The notes: generated by a model not told the origin, from the letters alone. DNA of 64,000 nt from Clostridium culturomicium (GCF_000821305.1 NZ_CCXK01000014.1:1-64000), one strand, 5' to 3'; counted from the stretch's first letter, positions 1-7,735 are shown. Numbers and translations are program-made.

Positions 1-212
1 ATTTCTTTGGTACTACAATCTACCTTTTCTTGAATTTCTTTCGAAAGCTGATTACTCTGTATCTCTCTGCTATACTCTACACTCTTCCAATAGCCTTTCT
101 GCTTGTCTAATCGCTCGCTCACGGCTTCTAACTTCTTTTTAAGAGTAATAACACTCATGAAGTGAAAAGTTACTAATAAACCGATTGCTATTAAAATTAA
201 CCCTGTATCCAT
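1..212 (-). CDS. Small phage membrane-anchored protein (partial)
   Basis: The gene starts at 212 and runs off the left edge without a stop, giving about 70 codons. The N-terminus (MDTGLILIAIGLLVTFHF) is one hydrophobic segment, followed by a charged, probably coiled-coil region rich in Lys, Glu and Gln. It begins just after the upstream gene's stop with GGGAGAG in front. The shape (one membrane helix plus a cytoplasmic coil) recalls small phage membrane proteins, but I do not recognise a family. Confidence 0.6.
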   Translation of the reverse strand, partial: MDTGLILIAIGLLVTFHFMSVITLKKKLEAVSERLDKQKGYWKSVEYSREIQSNQLSKEIQEKVDCSTKE

Positions 213-214
213 TT

Positions 215-502
215 TTATTTCTCTCCCTTTAAATCAAACAACTGTATTAAACCTTCTATTTTGCTTTCTAAAACCCTCATTTCATTTACAACGTCTCTTA
301 TATCCTCATTGTCGATAAAAGCTCTTTTGGAAAGGAATTTCAAAGCATTTTCAAAGCTAGAACAGTATGCCAAATCTTTTTCTACTGGTTTCCCCACATT
401 CTCTTTCTTTGTTCGCTTACCTGGTTGAACTATTCTCTTTTCTTTAACTAGAAACTGAACTTCATCAGTTTCTAGTACATATTTACCTAAGTCCAATCTC
501 AT
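215..502 (-). CDS. Hypothetical phage protein, 95 aa
   Basis: A soluble, charged protein preceded by GGAGG eight bases before the ATG. There are no membrane segments or recognisable motif. It sits in the leftward early operon with only a few bases to each neighbour. Function unknown. Confidence 0.65.
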   Translation of the reverse strand: MRLDLGKYVLETDEVQFLVKEKRIVQPGKRTKKENVGKPVEKDLAYCSSFENALKFLSKRAFIDNEDIRDVVNEMRVLESKIEGLIQLFDLKGEK

Positions 503-516
503 TTTAATTTCCTCCT

Positions 517-663
517 CTATGAATTATTAAGTGCAACTGCTGCAAAAACAGCATTAATTATAAAGTAACTCGCCTTATCGTATTTACCTTTACGAGCTTC
601 TTTAAGCCCAATTAACACATCTACTGTCATTGCTATCAGCAAGATAATTTTCAGTATTTGCAT
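517..663 (-). CDS. Small hydrophobic phage protein, 48 aa
   Basis: A 48-codon gene with GGGGG about seven bases upstream of the ATG at 663. The first 20 residues (MQILKIILLIAMTVDVLIGL) form a membrane segment; a basic stretch (KEARKGKYDK) and a second hydrophobic stretch follow. It fills the space between two other leftward genes. It may be a two-helix membrane protein; no family is recognised. Confidence 0.5.
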   Translation of the reverse strand: MQILKIILLIAMTVDVLIGLKEARKGKYDKASYFIINAVFAAVALNNS

Positions 664-676
664 TCATATTCCCCCT

Positions 677-985
677 TTATACTTGGAATAAGCAGCAACT
701 ACAACTACAATCAAAACAATCCATATCATCACCTTGTTCACTCATTCTTTCACATAATTCACTATCAGCTATTTGACACTTAGTTGGCTTTATAACTAGA
801 TAGCCATTATTGCCTAACAAATTTTTAGCCTTATCTTTATCGTTAGATATTTCAACAAGTTCATTCTCTAACTCTTCAATATATCTCAATGTATTATTTA
901 TTAACTCTTTCTCTCTACCTTCTAATTCCCAAGCCAATAAACTTAAATCATCTTTCATTTCTCTTGATTCATAATTTATTTCCAT
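677..985 (-). CDS. Hypothetical phage protein with Cys-rich tail
   Basis: About 102 residues from the ATG at 985, which is preceded by GAGAGGATGTTTAAT. The C-terminus is cysteine rich (DCFDCSCSCCLFQV), suggesting metal binding, and another Cys pair lies 20-30 residues earlier. The middle is helical and acidic. The start context is almost identical to that of the next upstream gene (start 1411), so the two genes may share a duplicated start region. Function unknown. Confidence 0.6.
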   Translation of the reverse strand: MEINYESREMKDDLSLLAWELEGREKELINNTLRYIEELENELVEISNDKDKAKNLLGNNGYLVIKPTKCQIADSELCERMSEQGDDMDCFDCSCSCCLFQV

Positions 986-1012
986 ATTAAACATCCTCTC
1001 GTACTTCCCCCT

Positions 1013-1411
1013 CTATAGGTTATCTACTAATCCTCTAAGATCATATATAAAGCTTTCCATTCTTCTCTTATTAAATTTATACATATATGGACAATCCTCA
1101 AATGGTCCTTCTATCTTTAAGCAGTTTCCTTTTATTTTTAAATACCCATTATTATCATATTTTCTATCATAATATTCTTCATAATCAGAAGTAATTGAAT
1201 TTGCTTCCCTTGGGGTAAAGTCTTTCCATATCTCATTTGAAACACTTTCTAAATACTTAAGCAATTCTTTTAAACTATCTTTGCTAAAATAAAGTTTTAA
1301 ATAATAATCTCCTTCAATGTTTTTATTATCTGTTTTAAGTAATATATTGGTTTTATTATTGTCTATAATTAAATTAACTCCATAACTATCAATAAATTCT
1401 TTAGCAGCCAT
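1013..1411 (-). CDS. Hypothetical phage protein, about 132 aa
   Basis: Start chosen at 1411 because GAGAGGATGTTTAAT lies just upstream and the stop of the preceding replication gene overlaps here (TAATATG), giving translational coupling. The protein is soluble, rich in Asn, Lys, Tyr and Asp, and has no motif I can name. Its position directly after the DUF4373 gene suggests a role near replication, but that rests on context only. Confidence 0.6.
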   Translation of the reverse strand: MAAKEFIDSYGVNLIIDNNKTNILLKTDNKNIEGDYYLKLYFSKDSLKELLKYLESVSNEIWKDFTPREANSITSDYEEYYDRKYDNNGYLKIKGNCLKIEGPFEDCPYMYKFNKRRMESFIYDLRGLVDNL

Positions 1412-1412
1412 A

Positions 1413-2168
1413 TTAAACATCCTCTCTTATTTCAACTTCTATTTTCTTATTAAATAGTTTTTCTAAGTTATCTTTAAACTTATCAATAATCACATTAACC
1501 ATAAACTCTGACTTAACTCCAATTACTATTTCTTCTCCATCAGATATAGTTGAATCTATAAACCAAGTCCTATATGCTATTTCTCCAACAATACCAAATA
1601 TTTCATTATGTAATGGAGTCGGAAAGGATAGAGGTGGAGAAGAAGGTATTTCTTCTTTCCTTTCCTTTTCTTTAGTTTCCTTTTCTTTTCTTTCCTTTCC
1701 TTTAGGGATTAATGTTGGCATTAACTCTTTTTTTATAGGATTAATGTTAACAATAACTAGGTTTTTGTATGCATTAACTGTTTCATCATCTAAAAGTAGG
1801 TATTCTTTAATCATTTTTACTGTCTGTCTCCTACCAATAGCTGTTAAATATCTCTTTTGAATACCTTTTGATGTAAGAACTTTGTGTAAGTTATACACAG
1901 TTTCATCAAATAATCCCCATTTTACACAATTATTAATGACTGCATTAACTCGATTAATGTCAACATTAACCCTCTTTGAAAAGAGTAATTGTTCACGTTC
2001 AGTCCACTCATAGAAATAAGATGTTTTATAAATTTTCATCATTAGCTTTATTACTATGCCAAAACCTTCAATCCCATATTGCGCTTCTATGAGTGTTACT
2101 TTATCGTCCTGATCTACATCCACATCTAGTGGAAAATAGTCTAATCCTTCCTTTTGTGGTCTTGCCAT
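1413..2168 (-). CDS. DUF4373 phage replication-initiation protein
   Basis: The N-terminus (MARPQKEGLDYFPLDVDVD, then an EAQYGIEGFGIVIKLMMKIY stretch) is characteristic of the Lin1244/Lin1753 N-terminal (DUF4373) family, winged-helix proteins found in phage replication modules with DnaD-like roles. A low-complexity Lys/Glu linker follows at about residues 160-175, then a C-terminal domain resembling the end of DnaA/DnaD-type proteins. Start 2168 is preferred over 2177 because GGTGAATTTA precedes it. It is followed by the coupled gene at 1411. Confidence 0.75.
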   Translation of the reverse strand: MARPQKEGLDYFPLDVDVDQDDKVTLIEAQYGIEGFGIVIKLMMKIYKTSYFYEWTEREQLLFSKRVNVDINRVNAVINNCVKWGLFDETVYNLHKVLTSKGIQKRYLTAIGRRQTVKMIKEYLLLDDETVNAYKNLVIVNINPIKKELMPTLIPKGKERKEKETKEKERKEEIPSSPPLSFPTPLHNEIFGIVGEIAYRTWFIDSTISDGEEIVIGVKSEFMVNVIIDKFKDNLEKLFNKKIEVEIREDV

Positions 2169-2177
2169 TAAATTCAC

Positions 2178-2339
2178 CTACTCAACTAAATTTGATATTT
2201 CATTACATATGCTGTTAAATCTACATTCGTAGCATATGTAACCTTCACAAACTACATCATCAACAATTTTTAATAATTCATAAGCTTTGGCCCATTTCTT
2301 TATGTCTTCTAATGTATCAATAACATCTGTATTAGCCAT
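2178..2339 (-). CDS. Small Cys-containing phage protein, 53 aa
   Basis: The true start is the ATG at 2339: GGAGG lies 11 bases upstream and the ATG overlaps the stop region of the ERF gene. The C-terminal half has four Cys (CEGYICYECRFNSIC), a possible metal site. Upstream in-frame codons belong to the overlapping ERF gene in another frame and are not part of this protein. Function unknown. Confidence 0.6.
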   Translation of the reverse strand: MANTDVIDTLEDIKKWAKAYELLKIVDDVVCEGYICYECRFNSICNEISNLVE

Positions 2340-2940
2340 TAGCCCTTTCCTCCAATCCATTACAAACATGATCATATTCAGCTTTGGTAAGCTCTTTAAT
2401 CTCTTTGTTATATTTCTTCTTAACCTTACCTTTAATACTTTCAGCATCATATCCAGCTTTACTTGCTATAGCATATAATCTTTTTATTTGCTTATCATTT
2501 ATACTAATTGCATTATTACCTTTAGCTTGGATATCAGGTTGGCTATTTCCATATGTGGCTTTGTTTCCATCATCATCTACACTTTCACATATTCCCAAGA
2601 GTGCTGCCAATTGATATCTTTTAGCATAAGTTATACAACTCCCCATCTGCTGAGGATCATTCTTCTGTGGTTTCATCTTTAACAAATCTGTTTCTAGCAT
2701 TTCTCCACTTCCATGTATAAGTTTAGTCTTTACATATATATATTCTCCATCACCTGTAGCCTCTTGCATTACTGCCAATTCATGCTTAGCAAGTATTGGT
2801 CTTACTGTTTCAAGTATTCCATCCAATGTTATATAACTACTCTTAAAAAATGGATTAGAAGCATCTGGCTTCATGCCTTGAAACTCACTTTGAAACTTGA
2901 TAAAAGCTTTAAATAATCCTATCTTTTCAGTTATTTCCAT
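2332..2940 (-). CDS. erf: ERF family single-strand annealing protein
   Basis: A 202-residue protein with the ERF core: the N-terminal region (NPFFKSSYITLDGILETVRP) and the conserved GSCITYAKRYQLAALLGI block at about residues 98-115. ERF proteins anneal complementary single strands during phage genome recombination or circularisation. The C-terminal third is linker plus a short basic helix domain. The start overlaps the stop of the Gp157-like gene upstream, a common ERF/Gp157 pairing in Firmicutes phages. Confidence 0.88.
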   Translation of the reverse strand: MEITEKIGLFKAFIKFQSEFQGMKPDASNPFFKSSYITLDGILETVRPILAKHELAVMQEATGDGEYIYVKTKLIHGSGEMLETDLLKMKPQKNDPQQMGSCITYAKRYQLAALLGICESVDDDGNKATYGNSQPDIQAKGNNAISINDKQIKRLYAIASKAGYDAESIKGKVKKKYNKEIKELTKAEYDHVCNGLEERANG

Positions 2941-3425
2941 TATCTAATCCTCAAACTTTCTGATTGCTTAATTACAACTCCTGGTATTTGCTCTCCAGCT
3001 TTAAGTCTTGCTAAAACTTCCTTTTTATCTAACACTGGAGCTGGTATATTAAAGAACTCCTCTGGTATTAAACATTCATCTAATACATCAACACTAGGTG
3101 GATTCTTCTGTATACTAAAGCTAAACAACCTCCCTTTAATTTTAGGTTTATCTACTGCCCTCATAGCCCCCTCTAGATACTCTTTAAGATATTTAGACCT
3201 ACTCTCTAAACTTTTTCTCTTAGATGCAAGTCTTGTTTCCTCTTCCTTTATGGCTGCTGCACCTAAATCTATACTCTTGATTAACTTAGCAATATTCTCT
3301 GCTTTTACTTCTATTTCTTCTTCAACTTCACCAAGTGCAGTATTAATTAATTCAACTGGTATCTCTGGATCCTCAAGTAACTCTTGAAGATTTATATAAT
3401 TCTGTGTTAATTCATACAATTTCAT
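2940..3425 (-). CDS. Siphovirus Gp157-like protein
   Basis: About 161 residues: an N-terminal helical coil (residues 1-90, many Glu and Lys) and a C-terminal part with the Gp157 block ending in IPGVVIKQSESLRIR. The family was described from Streptococcus thermophilus phages and commonly lies beside recombination genes, as it does here with ERF. Start 3425 follows GGAGGAAACAGAA. The upstream gap of about 70 bases holds a stable hairpin. Confidence 0.8.
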   Translation of the reverse strand: MKLYELTQNYINLQELLEDPEIPVELINTALGEVEEEIEVKAENIAKLIKSIDLGAAAIKEEETRLASKRKSLESRSKYLKEYLEGAMRAVDKPKIKGRLFSFSIQKNPPSVDVLDECLIPEEFFNIPAPVLDKKEVLARLKAGEQIPGVVIKQSESLRIR

Positions 3426-3484
3426 TTCTGTTTCCTCCAATACTTTTATGTGATATAATTCACTTGACTATATTCCTATTGGTG

Positions 3485-3514
3485 CAAGGCTGTTGGCGCA
3501 GCTAAGCACCTTTT
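3485..3514 (-). other. Stem-loop between early phage genes
   Basis: The leftward transcript can fold GGTGC/GCACC closing an inner GCTG/CAGC stem. It sits exactly between the stop at 3515 and the next gene's leader. There is no U-tract after it, so it is not a standard terminator; it could be a processing or attenuation element. Confidence 0.45.
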
Positions 3515-3697
3515 TTATTTGTTCTTCCAATGTGGTTGCCTCCTTTCATGAAGTGCATCCTTCTTACTACATTCGTACTTTTTAGCAAAAATGTATCTAT
3601 TATATTCAGTTTCTGCTAACTTCTTCATTTGCTCTTTCTTCTGGAACCTCTTTTTCATCATCACTACAAATTCATCATGAGTTAAGGCCTTCATCAT
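3515..3697 (-). CDS. Small basic phage protein, about 60 aa
   Basis: Very basic (many Lys and Arg), helical, no recognised domain. The ATG at 3697 is preferred because AAAGGGTG lies about 9-13 bases upstream; a GTG at 3709 is possible but has poor spacing. It overlaps the end of the preceding gene by about 20 bases in another frame. Could be DNA binding. Confidence 0.5.
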   Translation of the reverse strand: MMKALTHDEFVVMMKKRFQKKEQMKKLAETEYNRYIFAKKYECSKKDALHERRQPHWKNK

Positions 3698-3881
3698 ATG
3701 CTTGTACACCCTTTACTAAACTAAGACTTCTATCTAATAAAATCTTTAACTCTTGAACTTTAGTTCTTTTATTTAACATAATATTATTGGACTTAATATT
3801 TTCTGTGGCTACCATAAGAGCCTTTTCAAACTCTTCTTTAGTAGCCCTATTAGCTATTTTTGCAAATACTCCTACTCCCAT
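3675..3881 (-). CDS. Hypothetical phage protein, 68 aa
   Basis: Starts MGVGVFAKIANRATKEEFEK after GAGAGGTTTA. Helical, mixed charge, no membrane segment. Part of the tightly packed leftward operon. Family not recognised. Confidence 0.55.
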   Translation of the reverse strand: MGVGVFAKIANRATKEEFEKALMVATENIKSNNIMLNKRTKVQELKILLDRSLSLVKGVQAYDEGLNS

Positions 3882-3900
3882 TAAACCTCTCTCCCTTCAA

Positions 3901-4158
3901 TTAAATAGTAATTTTCTTAACCTGCTCTTGAACTGGTACTTCTTGAGCAGTCTCTTTTAATGCTGCTATTCCAAGCTCCAGTGCTTGTACATCTTTTTCT
4001 GTTGGATTAACACTCTCAAACTCTTTACAGTCTGCTCTTAGGCTTTCTAGTTGTGATATTGCTTCATCATTACTCATACTTAACTTGAGCCCACATATTT
4101 GACAAAAGTTTTGATTTTCTGTTAAATGCTCATTATTGCATCTTGGACATTTATTCAT
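3901..4158 (-). CDS. Zinc-ribbon phage protein
   Basis: The first 25 residues form a four-Cys zinc ribbon: CPRCNN then CQICG with a 14-residue spacer. The rest is an acidic helical region. Such short zinc-ribbon proteins are frequent in phage early operons but have no single function. The ATG follows a GGAGG that lies inside the end of the gene upstream (4161-4331). Confidence 0.65.
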   Translation of the reverse strand: MNKCPRCNNEHLTENQNFCQICGLKLSMSNDEAISQLESLRADCKEFESVNPTEKDVQALELGIAALKETAQEVPVQEQVKKITI

Positions 4159-4160
4159 GA

Positions 4161-4331
4161 TTAATTCCTCCTTATTAATGCATCTGAATAGAATGCTTCT
4201 TTAGCTATCTCAACACATTCATCTATTTCTTTGGCTGACATTTGATTTTCAATAGCATAATCTAGAATTAGATTAACTAATCCTCCTGTTCTTCTTTCTC
4301 TTGTTTCAAATTCCTTTTTGTAATTATCCAT
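4161..4331 (-). CDS. Small phage protein, 56 aa
   Basis: An open frame from the ATG at 4331 (MDNYKKEFETRERRTGGLVN at the N-terminus) with AGGAGGAATGAGAA directly upstream. It ends two bases before the zinc-ribbon gene, whose Shine-Dalgarno lies in its last codons. Helical and acidic at the C-terminus. Function unknown. Confidence 0.6.
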   Translation of the reverse strand: MDNYKKEFETRERRTGGLVNLILDYAIENQMSAKEIDECVEIAKEAFYSDALIRRN

Positions 4332-4361
4332 TTCTCATTCCTCCTATATTCTCATTAAACT

Positions 4362-4523
4362 TTAATTATCTTTAGGATTTTGGATATTAGTGTTGAAGTA
4401 TGCACTCTCTCTAACATCACTCAATACTTTATCCAAAAGTCCTATTGATACTTTATTCTCTTCTAAAACATCTAAAATTTCATTCACAACCTTTTCTGTA
4501 TCGGTTTCTCTTACATAAACCAT
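4362..4523 (-). CDS. Small phage protein, 53 aa
   Basis: An open frame from the ATG at 4523 (MVYVRETDTEKVVNEILDVL at the N-terminus). GGGAGGAATTTAAG precedes it and lies in the last codons of the upstream gene. Probably fully helical. Function unknown. Confidence 0.6.
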   Translation of the reverse strand: MVYVRETDTEKVVNEILDVLEENKVSIGLLDKVLSDVRESAYFNTNIQNPKDN

Positions 4524-4525
4524 TC

Positions 4526-4684
4526 TTAAATTCCTCCCTTTTCTACCTCTCTCCTAGACTTCCTATACTGTCTATCTAATAACCTTTTGCATGGTATACA
4601 ATAGCTTTGATATCCTCCACCAGTTCGTTTAGGAAACTCGGTTTCTTCTTTGTACCCATGACAATTGGCACATTTACGAAGCAT
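4526..4684 (-). CDS. Small four-Cys zinc-finger phage protein, 52 aa
   Basis: An open frame from the ATG at 4684 with GAGGTGTCAT upstream. It has CANC near residue 5 and CIPC near residue 30, giving a CxxC-CxxC zinc finger, followed by a basic tail (KRLLDRQYRKSRRE). This resembles small HNH-like or zinc-finger phage proteins, but no HNH residues are present. Possibly nucleic-acid binding. Confidence 0.6.
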   Translation of the reverse strand: MLRKCANCHGYKEETEFPKRTGGGYQSYCIPCKRLLDRQYRKSRREVEKGGI

Positions 4685-4693
4685 ATGACACCT

Positions 4694-5053
4694 CTATTGA
4701 TATTCTTTAAATCCTTTAATTAAGCAGCAATGAATACATACCTTACCATCTTCCAAATTTTCTTCAATAGTAAATTCAAGATGAACCTCTTTGTATTTAT
4801 CTAGTAGTACTGTTGCAACTTCAACAGGTCCATGTGTAAACTTTAAAATCCATTCTCCTGTTTCTTCATCCTGGAATGCATTAAAGTTTGTTGCTGCATT
4901 GGCAAACATCAAATCTGTGCCTATTACCACTCCAATGTCACCATTGTACTGTTCTATTTCTAGCAACTCATTAATAGCTTTAATCTCTCCTTGAACTTGA
5001 TCCTCATCAAAACAATTTCTAAATATATAAGTTTTTGTATAAGTACTCCACAT
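4694..5053 (-). CDS. Hypothetical phage protein, 119 aa
   Basis: A soluble protein of mixed alpha/beta character starting MWSTYTKTYIFRNCFDEDQV. It begins one base after the antirepressor gene's stop. Cys residues near the C-terminus (CIHCC) could bind metal. No family recognised. Confidence 0.6.
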   Translation of the reverse strand: MWSTYTKTYIFRNCFDEDQVQGEIKAINELLEIEQYNGDIGVVIGTDLMFANAATNFNAFQDEETGEWILKFTHGPVEVATVLLDKYKEVHLEFTIEENLEDGKVCIHCCLIKGFKEYQ

Positions 5054-5830
5054 TTACATTACCTCCTCTAAATTAATTTGATTATTTACCTTAATAATTT
5101 CATCTAATAATGCCTTTGGTGCTTTATATCCTCTTATTAACTCTTTAGCAATCTCTATTTGACTTCTTTTTATAGCTTTATAAGACTTTACTTGAAACTC
5201 TCTTTTAACTTGTCCGTAAATATCTGAATAAACTCTGCCTCTTAATGATTTGTCTTTATATGCTGCCGTTTCATATCCAGTTACCTTAGTACAAACTTTC
5301 TTTATTAAACTAGTAATTTCTTCACAGTCTACTCCTAGTAATGGTAAGTTATCTTTTAAATCCTTAACTTCATCTTTTACAACAGTGATTTCTTGCTCTA
5401 ACTCTTGTTGTTTACCATCTAACATAAATATTGCTTGAAGTTCTTTTGACATCTTAGGTATTTGAGCTTGTACAACTTCTTTCATTCTGAAATAGTTATT
5501 AACTAATTCTCTTTGAACTTTCCATGCTAAATCATCTTGAAGTGACTTTACTAACATTAAGTATCCACTTTCTGTAATTAGAATTATCTCTTTTGCATTA
5601 CTAAGTACGAAATTCGTACTCTGTTTTAAATCCCTTAATTCTTTACCATTAATCAAGAAATAATCAACATCTTTGATTAAATGTTTTTTATTCTCATTGA
5701 AATTTCTTTTTGCAGTTCCATCCACTCTTTCATGTAACATATCAATATCTTTGAATGTTACTACTCTTTGTCCTTTAAATTCTTTTACTGATAAATCAGT
5801 ATCATTAATTTTTACAATTTGATTATTCAT
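5054..5830 (-). CDS. Phage antirepressor, ORF6N and ORF6C domains
   Basis: Residues 1-110 match the ORF6N layout (VVTFKDIDMLHERVDGTAKR, then NFNENKKHL and LITESGYLMLVKSLQDDLAW). A coiled linker follows, and the last 90 residues resemble ORF6C. ORF6N proteins act as DNA-binding antirepressors in lambdoid-like phages of Firmicutes. Its place early in the leftward operon, near the Cro-like gene, fits a role in releasing lysogeny. The stop of the upstream gene overlaps its start by one base. Confidence 0.85.
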   Translation of the reverse strand: MNNQIVKINDTDLSVKEFKGQRVVTFKDIDMLHERVDGTAKRNFNENKKHLIKDVDYFLINGKELRDLKQSTNFVLSNAKEIILITESGYLMLVKSLQDDLAWKVQRELVNNYFRMKEVVQAQIPKMSKELQAIFMLDGKQQELEQEITVVKDEVKDLKDNLPLLGVDCEEITSLIKKVCTKVTGYETAAYKDKSLRGRVYSDIYGQVKREFQVKSYKAIKRSQIEIAKELIRGYKAPKALLDEIIKVNNQINLEEVM

Positions 5831-6042
5831 TACGCTTCCTCCGTTATCACATGCACAAAGCCTATTTCTTTTTTTGCTCCCTTAATAAGGTCTTGCAATA
5901 ATTCATCATCAATTATCCTGACACCACACTCCATTACTAAATAATTATTAAGTTCATCTGGATAAACTTCTCTTTCCCTCTCTAATTCATGCTCAACATA
6001 TTTTCTTGTACAATCTTTAATAGCTCTTAATGATGCTTTCAT
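5830..6042 (-). CDS. Hypothetical phage protein, 70 aa
   Basis: Helical protein with charged repeats (EHELEREREVYPDE) after a perfect AAGGAGG. Overlaps the antirepressor start by one base, so it is translationally coupled to it. Function unknown. Confidence 0.6.
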   Translation of the reverse strand: MKASLRAIKDCTRKYVEHELEREREVYPDELNNYLVMECGVRIIDDELLQDLIKGAKKEIGFVHVITEEA

Positions 6043-6054
6043 ATATAATCCTCC

Positions 6055-6372
6055 TTACACATTTAAGTTTGTTAAAATATTCATACTCTCTACCCCTATT
6101 GTTGCTACTTTAGAAAGCATTTCTTTAACTCTATTTAATTCTTCTTTCAATTGTTTATTTTCTGTTTCAAGCCTTCTTCTCTCACTTTCTGCTAAAGGGT
6201 TAGGCTTATATTTATCTATCTCTTCAACTTCTTTTAAATAATAGAATGGAGATTTAAAGTTAGGGTTTCTTGTTAAAATCCCCTCTTCTTCATATACAAT
6301 AATTGTTCTAGGATTAACTCCCCACCGTTTCGCTAGTTCATCTCTTTTTATAAGAGTTCTTGTATCATCCAT
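6055..6372 (-). CDS. MerR-like helix-turn-helix protein with coiled coil
   Basis: Residues 8-50 form a MerR/excisionase-type winged helix (LIKRDELAKRWGVNPRTIIV, then an EEEGILTRN wing). Residues 60-90 are a coiled coil (Leu/Glu/Lys heptads). In phages such proteins serve as excisionases or early regulators. It lies directly after the Cro-like gene. Either role is possible; an excisionase would fit the prophage but cannot be shown from sequence. Confidence 0.65.
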   Translation of the reverse strand: MDDTRTLIKRDELAKRWGVNPRTIIVYEEEGILTRNPNFKSPFYYLKEVEEIDKYKPNPLAESERRRLETENKQLKEELNRVKEMLSKVATIGVESMNILTNLNV

Positions 6373-6383
6373 CTTTGATTCTC

Positions 6384-6575
6384 CTAAAAAAATACTTCTG
6401 GAACTGTATGTCCTAATCCATTTGCAATTCTAATCATTACATCTTTAGTTGGATTGCTTGTTCCATTCTTGTCATTTTCAAGAGTGGAAATATATCCAAC
6501 TGCAACACCAGTTTTTTCTGATAATTGCCTTATTGTTATTTTATTTTTCACTCTAAACTCTTTTATTTTATTCAT
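6384..6575 (-). CDS. Cro-like XRE repressor, 63 aa
   Basis: A single XRE helix-turn-helix domain (TIRQLSEKTGVAVGYISTLE in residues 14-33), the usual size of phage Cro proteins. The ATG at 6575 is chosen because AAGGAGG lies eight bases upstream; in-frame codons upstream run through the operator region. It is the first gene of the leftward operon and divergent from the CI-like gene, with five shared operators between them. Confidence 0.8.
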   Translation of the reverse strand: MNKIKEFRVKNKITIRQLSEKTGVAVGYISTLENDKNGTSNPTKDVMIRIANGLGHTVPEVFF

Positions 6576-6591
6576 ATTTGACGCCTCCTTA

Positions 6592-6730
6592 ATTCGTTGT
6601 AACTGAATAATATCACATTCGTTTAAAACGAACAAATCTTTTATTCGTTAACAGCGAATGATTATTTAAAAATAGCTATTCGTTTTCGGCGAATCTCTTT
6701 GTTTTTCTCTTTTTTTCGTTGACATTGAAT
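6592..6730. promoter_or_regulatory. Five 17-bp phage operators
   Basis: Half-site ATTCG, 7-base spacer, CGAAT recurs at 6592-6608, 6617-6633, 6643-6659, 6678-6694 and 6714-6730. The two central copies (6643 and 6678) are perfect dyads; the outer ones have one or two changes. Copies overlap the -10 and spacer of the leftward promoter and the -35 of the rightward promoter, as expected for a CI/Cro switch. Confidence 0.85.
6607..6635 (-). promoter_or_regulatory. Leftward early promoter
   Basis: On the minus strand an extended -10 (TGATATTAT, hexamer at 6607-6612) lies 17 bases from a weak -35 (TTGTTC, 6630-6635). Two operators cover it (6592-6608 and 6617-6633). It would drive the Cro-like gene and the early operon. 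Confidence 0.6.
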
Positions 6731-6747
6731 TTTTAGAATGGTAATAT
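6719..6747 (+). promoter_or_regulatory. Repressor promoter
   Basis: A perfect -35 TTGACA (6719-6724), 17-base spacer and -10 TAATAT (6742-6747). The fifth operator (6714-6730) covers the -35, which predicts autorepression of the CI-like gene. Confidence 0.75.
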
Positions 6748-6790
6748 TGTTCTATGGGAAAGAACAATATTAAACTAAGGAGTGTTGATA

Positions 6791-7222
6791 ATGTTAGGTG
6801 ATACTATAAGAAAAATACGAAAAAGTAAAAAAGTGAGTATTAATAAATTAGCACAATCTACTTCTATCTCTCTTGGATATCTAAGTGATTTAGAAAATAA
6901 CAAAGCACAAAATCCTAGTCTTGAAAAATTAAATGCTATCGCAGATGCTTTAGGTGTATCTGTTAATGACTTCTTTGAAGATACTATTAATGAAAAAGTA
7001 ACTAATAAATCAGAATTAACTACTAAAGAAAAATTTGATATAGAAAAAGAAGCACAAAAAATGATTGATAATATTGATAAGTTAGATACGGTAGAATTTT
7101 GCGGAACTCCAGCTGATGAAGACGATAAAGAATATTTAAAATTAGCTTATGAAAAATTTCTAACTGATGTAAGAATTTATAATAAACAAAAATATACCCC
7201 AAAGAAATATAGGGATAAATAG
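6791..7222 (+). CDS. CI-like XRE phage repressor
   Basis: A 143-residue protein with an N-terminal XRE domain (SINKLAQSTSISLGYLSDLE) and a helical C-terminal region ending YTPKKYRDK. It lacks a LexA-type peptidase domain, so induction probably relies on the ImmA-like protease encoded next to it, as in ICEBs1-type switches. The start at 6791 is fixed by AAGGAG at 6777-6782. Divergent from the Cro-like gene. Confidence 0.82.
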   Translation: MLGDTIRKIRKSKKVSINKLAQSTSISLGYLSDLENNKAQNPSLEKLNAIADALGVSVNDFFEDTINEKVTNKSELTTKEKFDIEKEAQKMIDNIDKLDTVEFCGTPADEDDKEYLKLAYEKFLTDVRIYNKQKYTPKKYRDK

Positions 7223-7241
7223 ATTTTTAGACTTAAAGGGG

Positions 7242-7679
7242 ATGGGTATATTGCATATAAGAAAAATAGTGAAAAAATTGATAAAAAAATATGGTACAAA
7301 TAACCCATTTGAAATAGCTCATGCTTTAGGCATATGGGTTTATGTTGAACCTTTAGGAAATGTCCGAGGTAATTATGTATATATGAAAAGAAAAAAGGCA
7401 TTTTTTATAAATGAAAATTTATCTGAAAAAGAAATACTGTTTTGTATAGCTCATGAATTAGGACATGCTATTTTACATACAAAAAGTAATGTATATTTTA
7501 ATAACTCTAATACATTTTTTAATCAATCCAAACATGAAATTGAGGCTGATATCTTTGCAGCTGAATTATTAATAGATGATAACCTATTGCAGGAATATGA
7601 AGGGTTTTGCCTTGAAGTTATATCTAACTGTGAAGATATTGACTTCAAATACTTAAAATTAAAATTTAATCTAAACTAA
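7242..7679 (+). CDS. ImmA/IrrE family metallopeptidase
   Basis: A 145-residue protein with the zinc motif HELGH (within CIAHELGHAILH, about residues 69-80) and a downstream Glu in HEIEADIFAAELL that completes the metal site. ImmA proteins cleave phage or ICE repressors to trigger excision. The neighbouring repressor without a self-cleavage domain is the likely target. The start is uncertain: an ATG at 7242 has a very close GGGG, and a TTG at 7254 is an alternative. Confidence 0.82.
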   Translation: MGILHIRKIVKKLIKKYGTNNPFEIAHALGIWVYVEPLGNVRGNYVYMKRKKAFFINENLSEKEILFCIAHELGHAILHTKSNVYFNNSNTFFNQSKHEIEADIFAAELLIDDNLLQEYEGFCLEVISNCEDIDFKYLKLKFNLN

Positions 7680-7735
7680 TACATATATTTTTTTACCTAT
7701 TTTTGAACATATATTCGCTAAAAGGAGAGTTAAAT

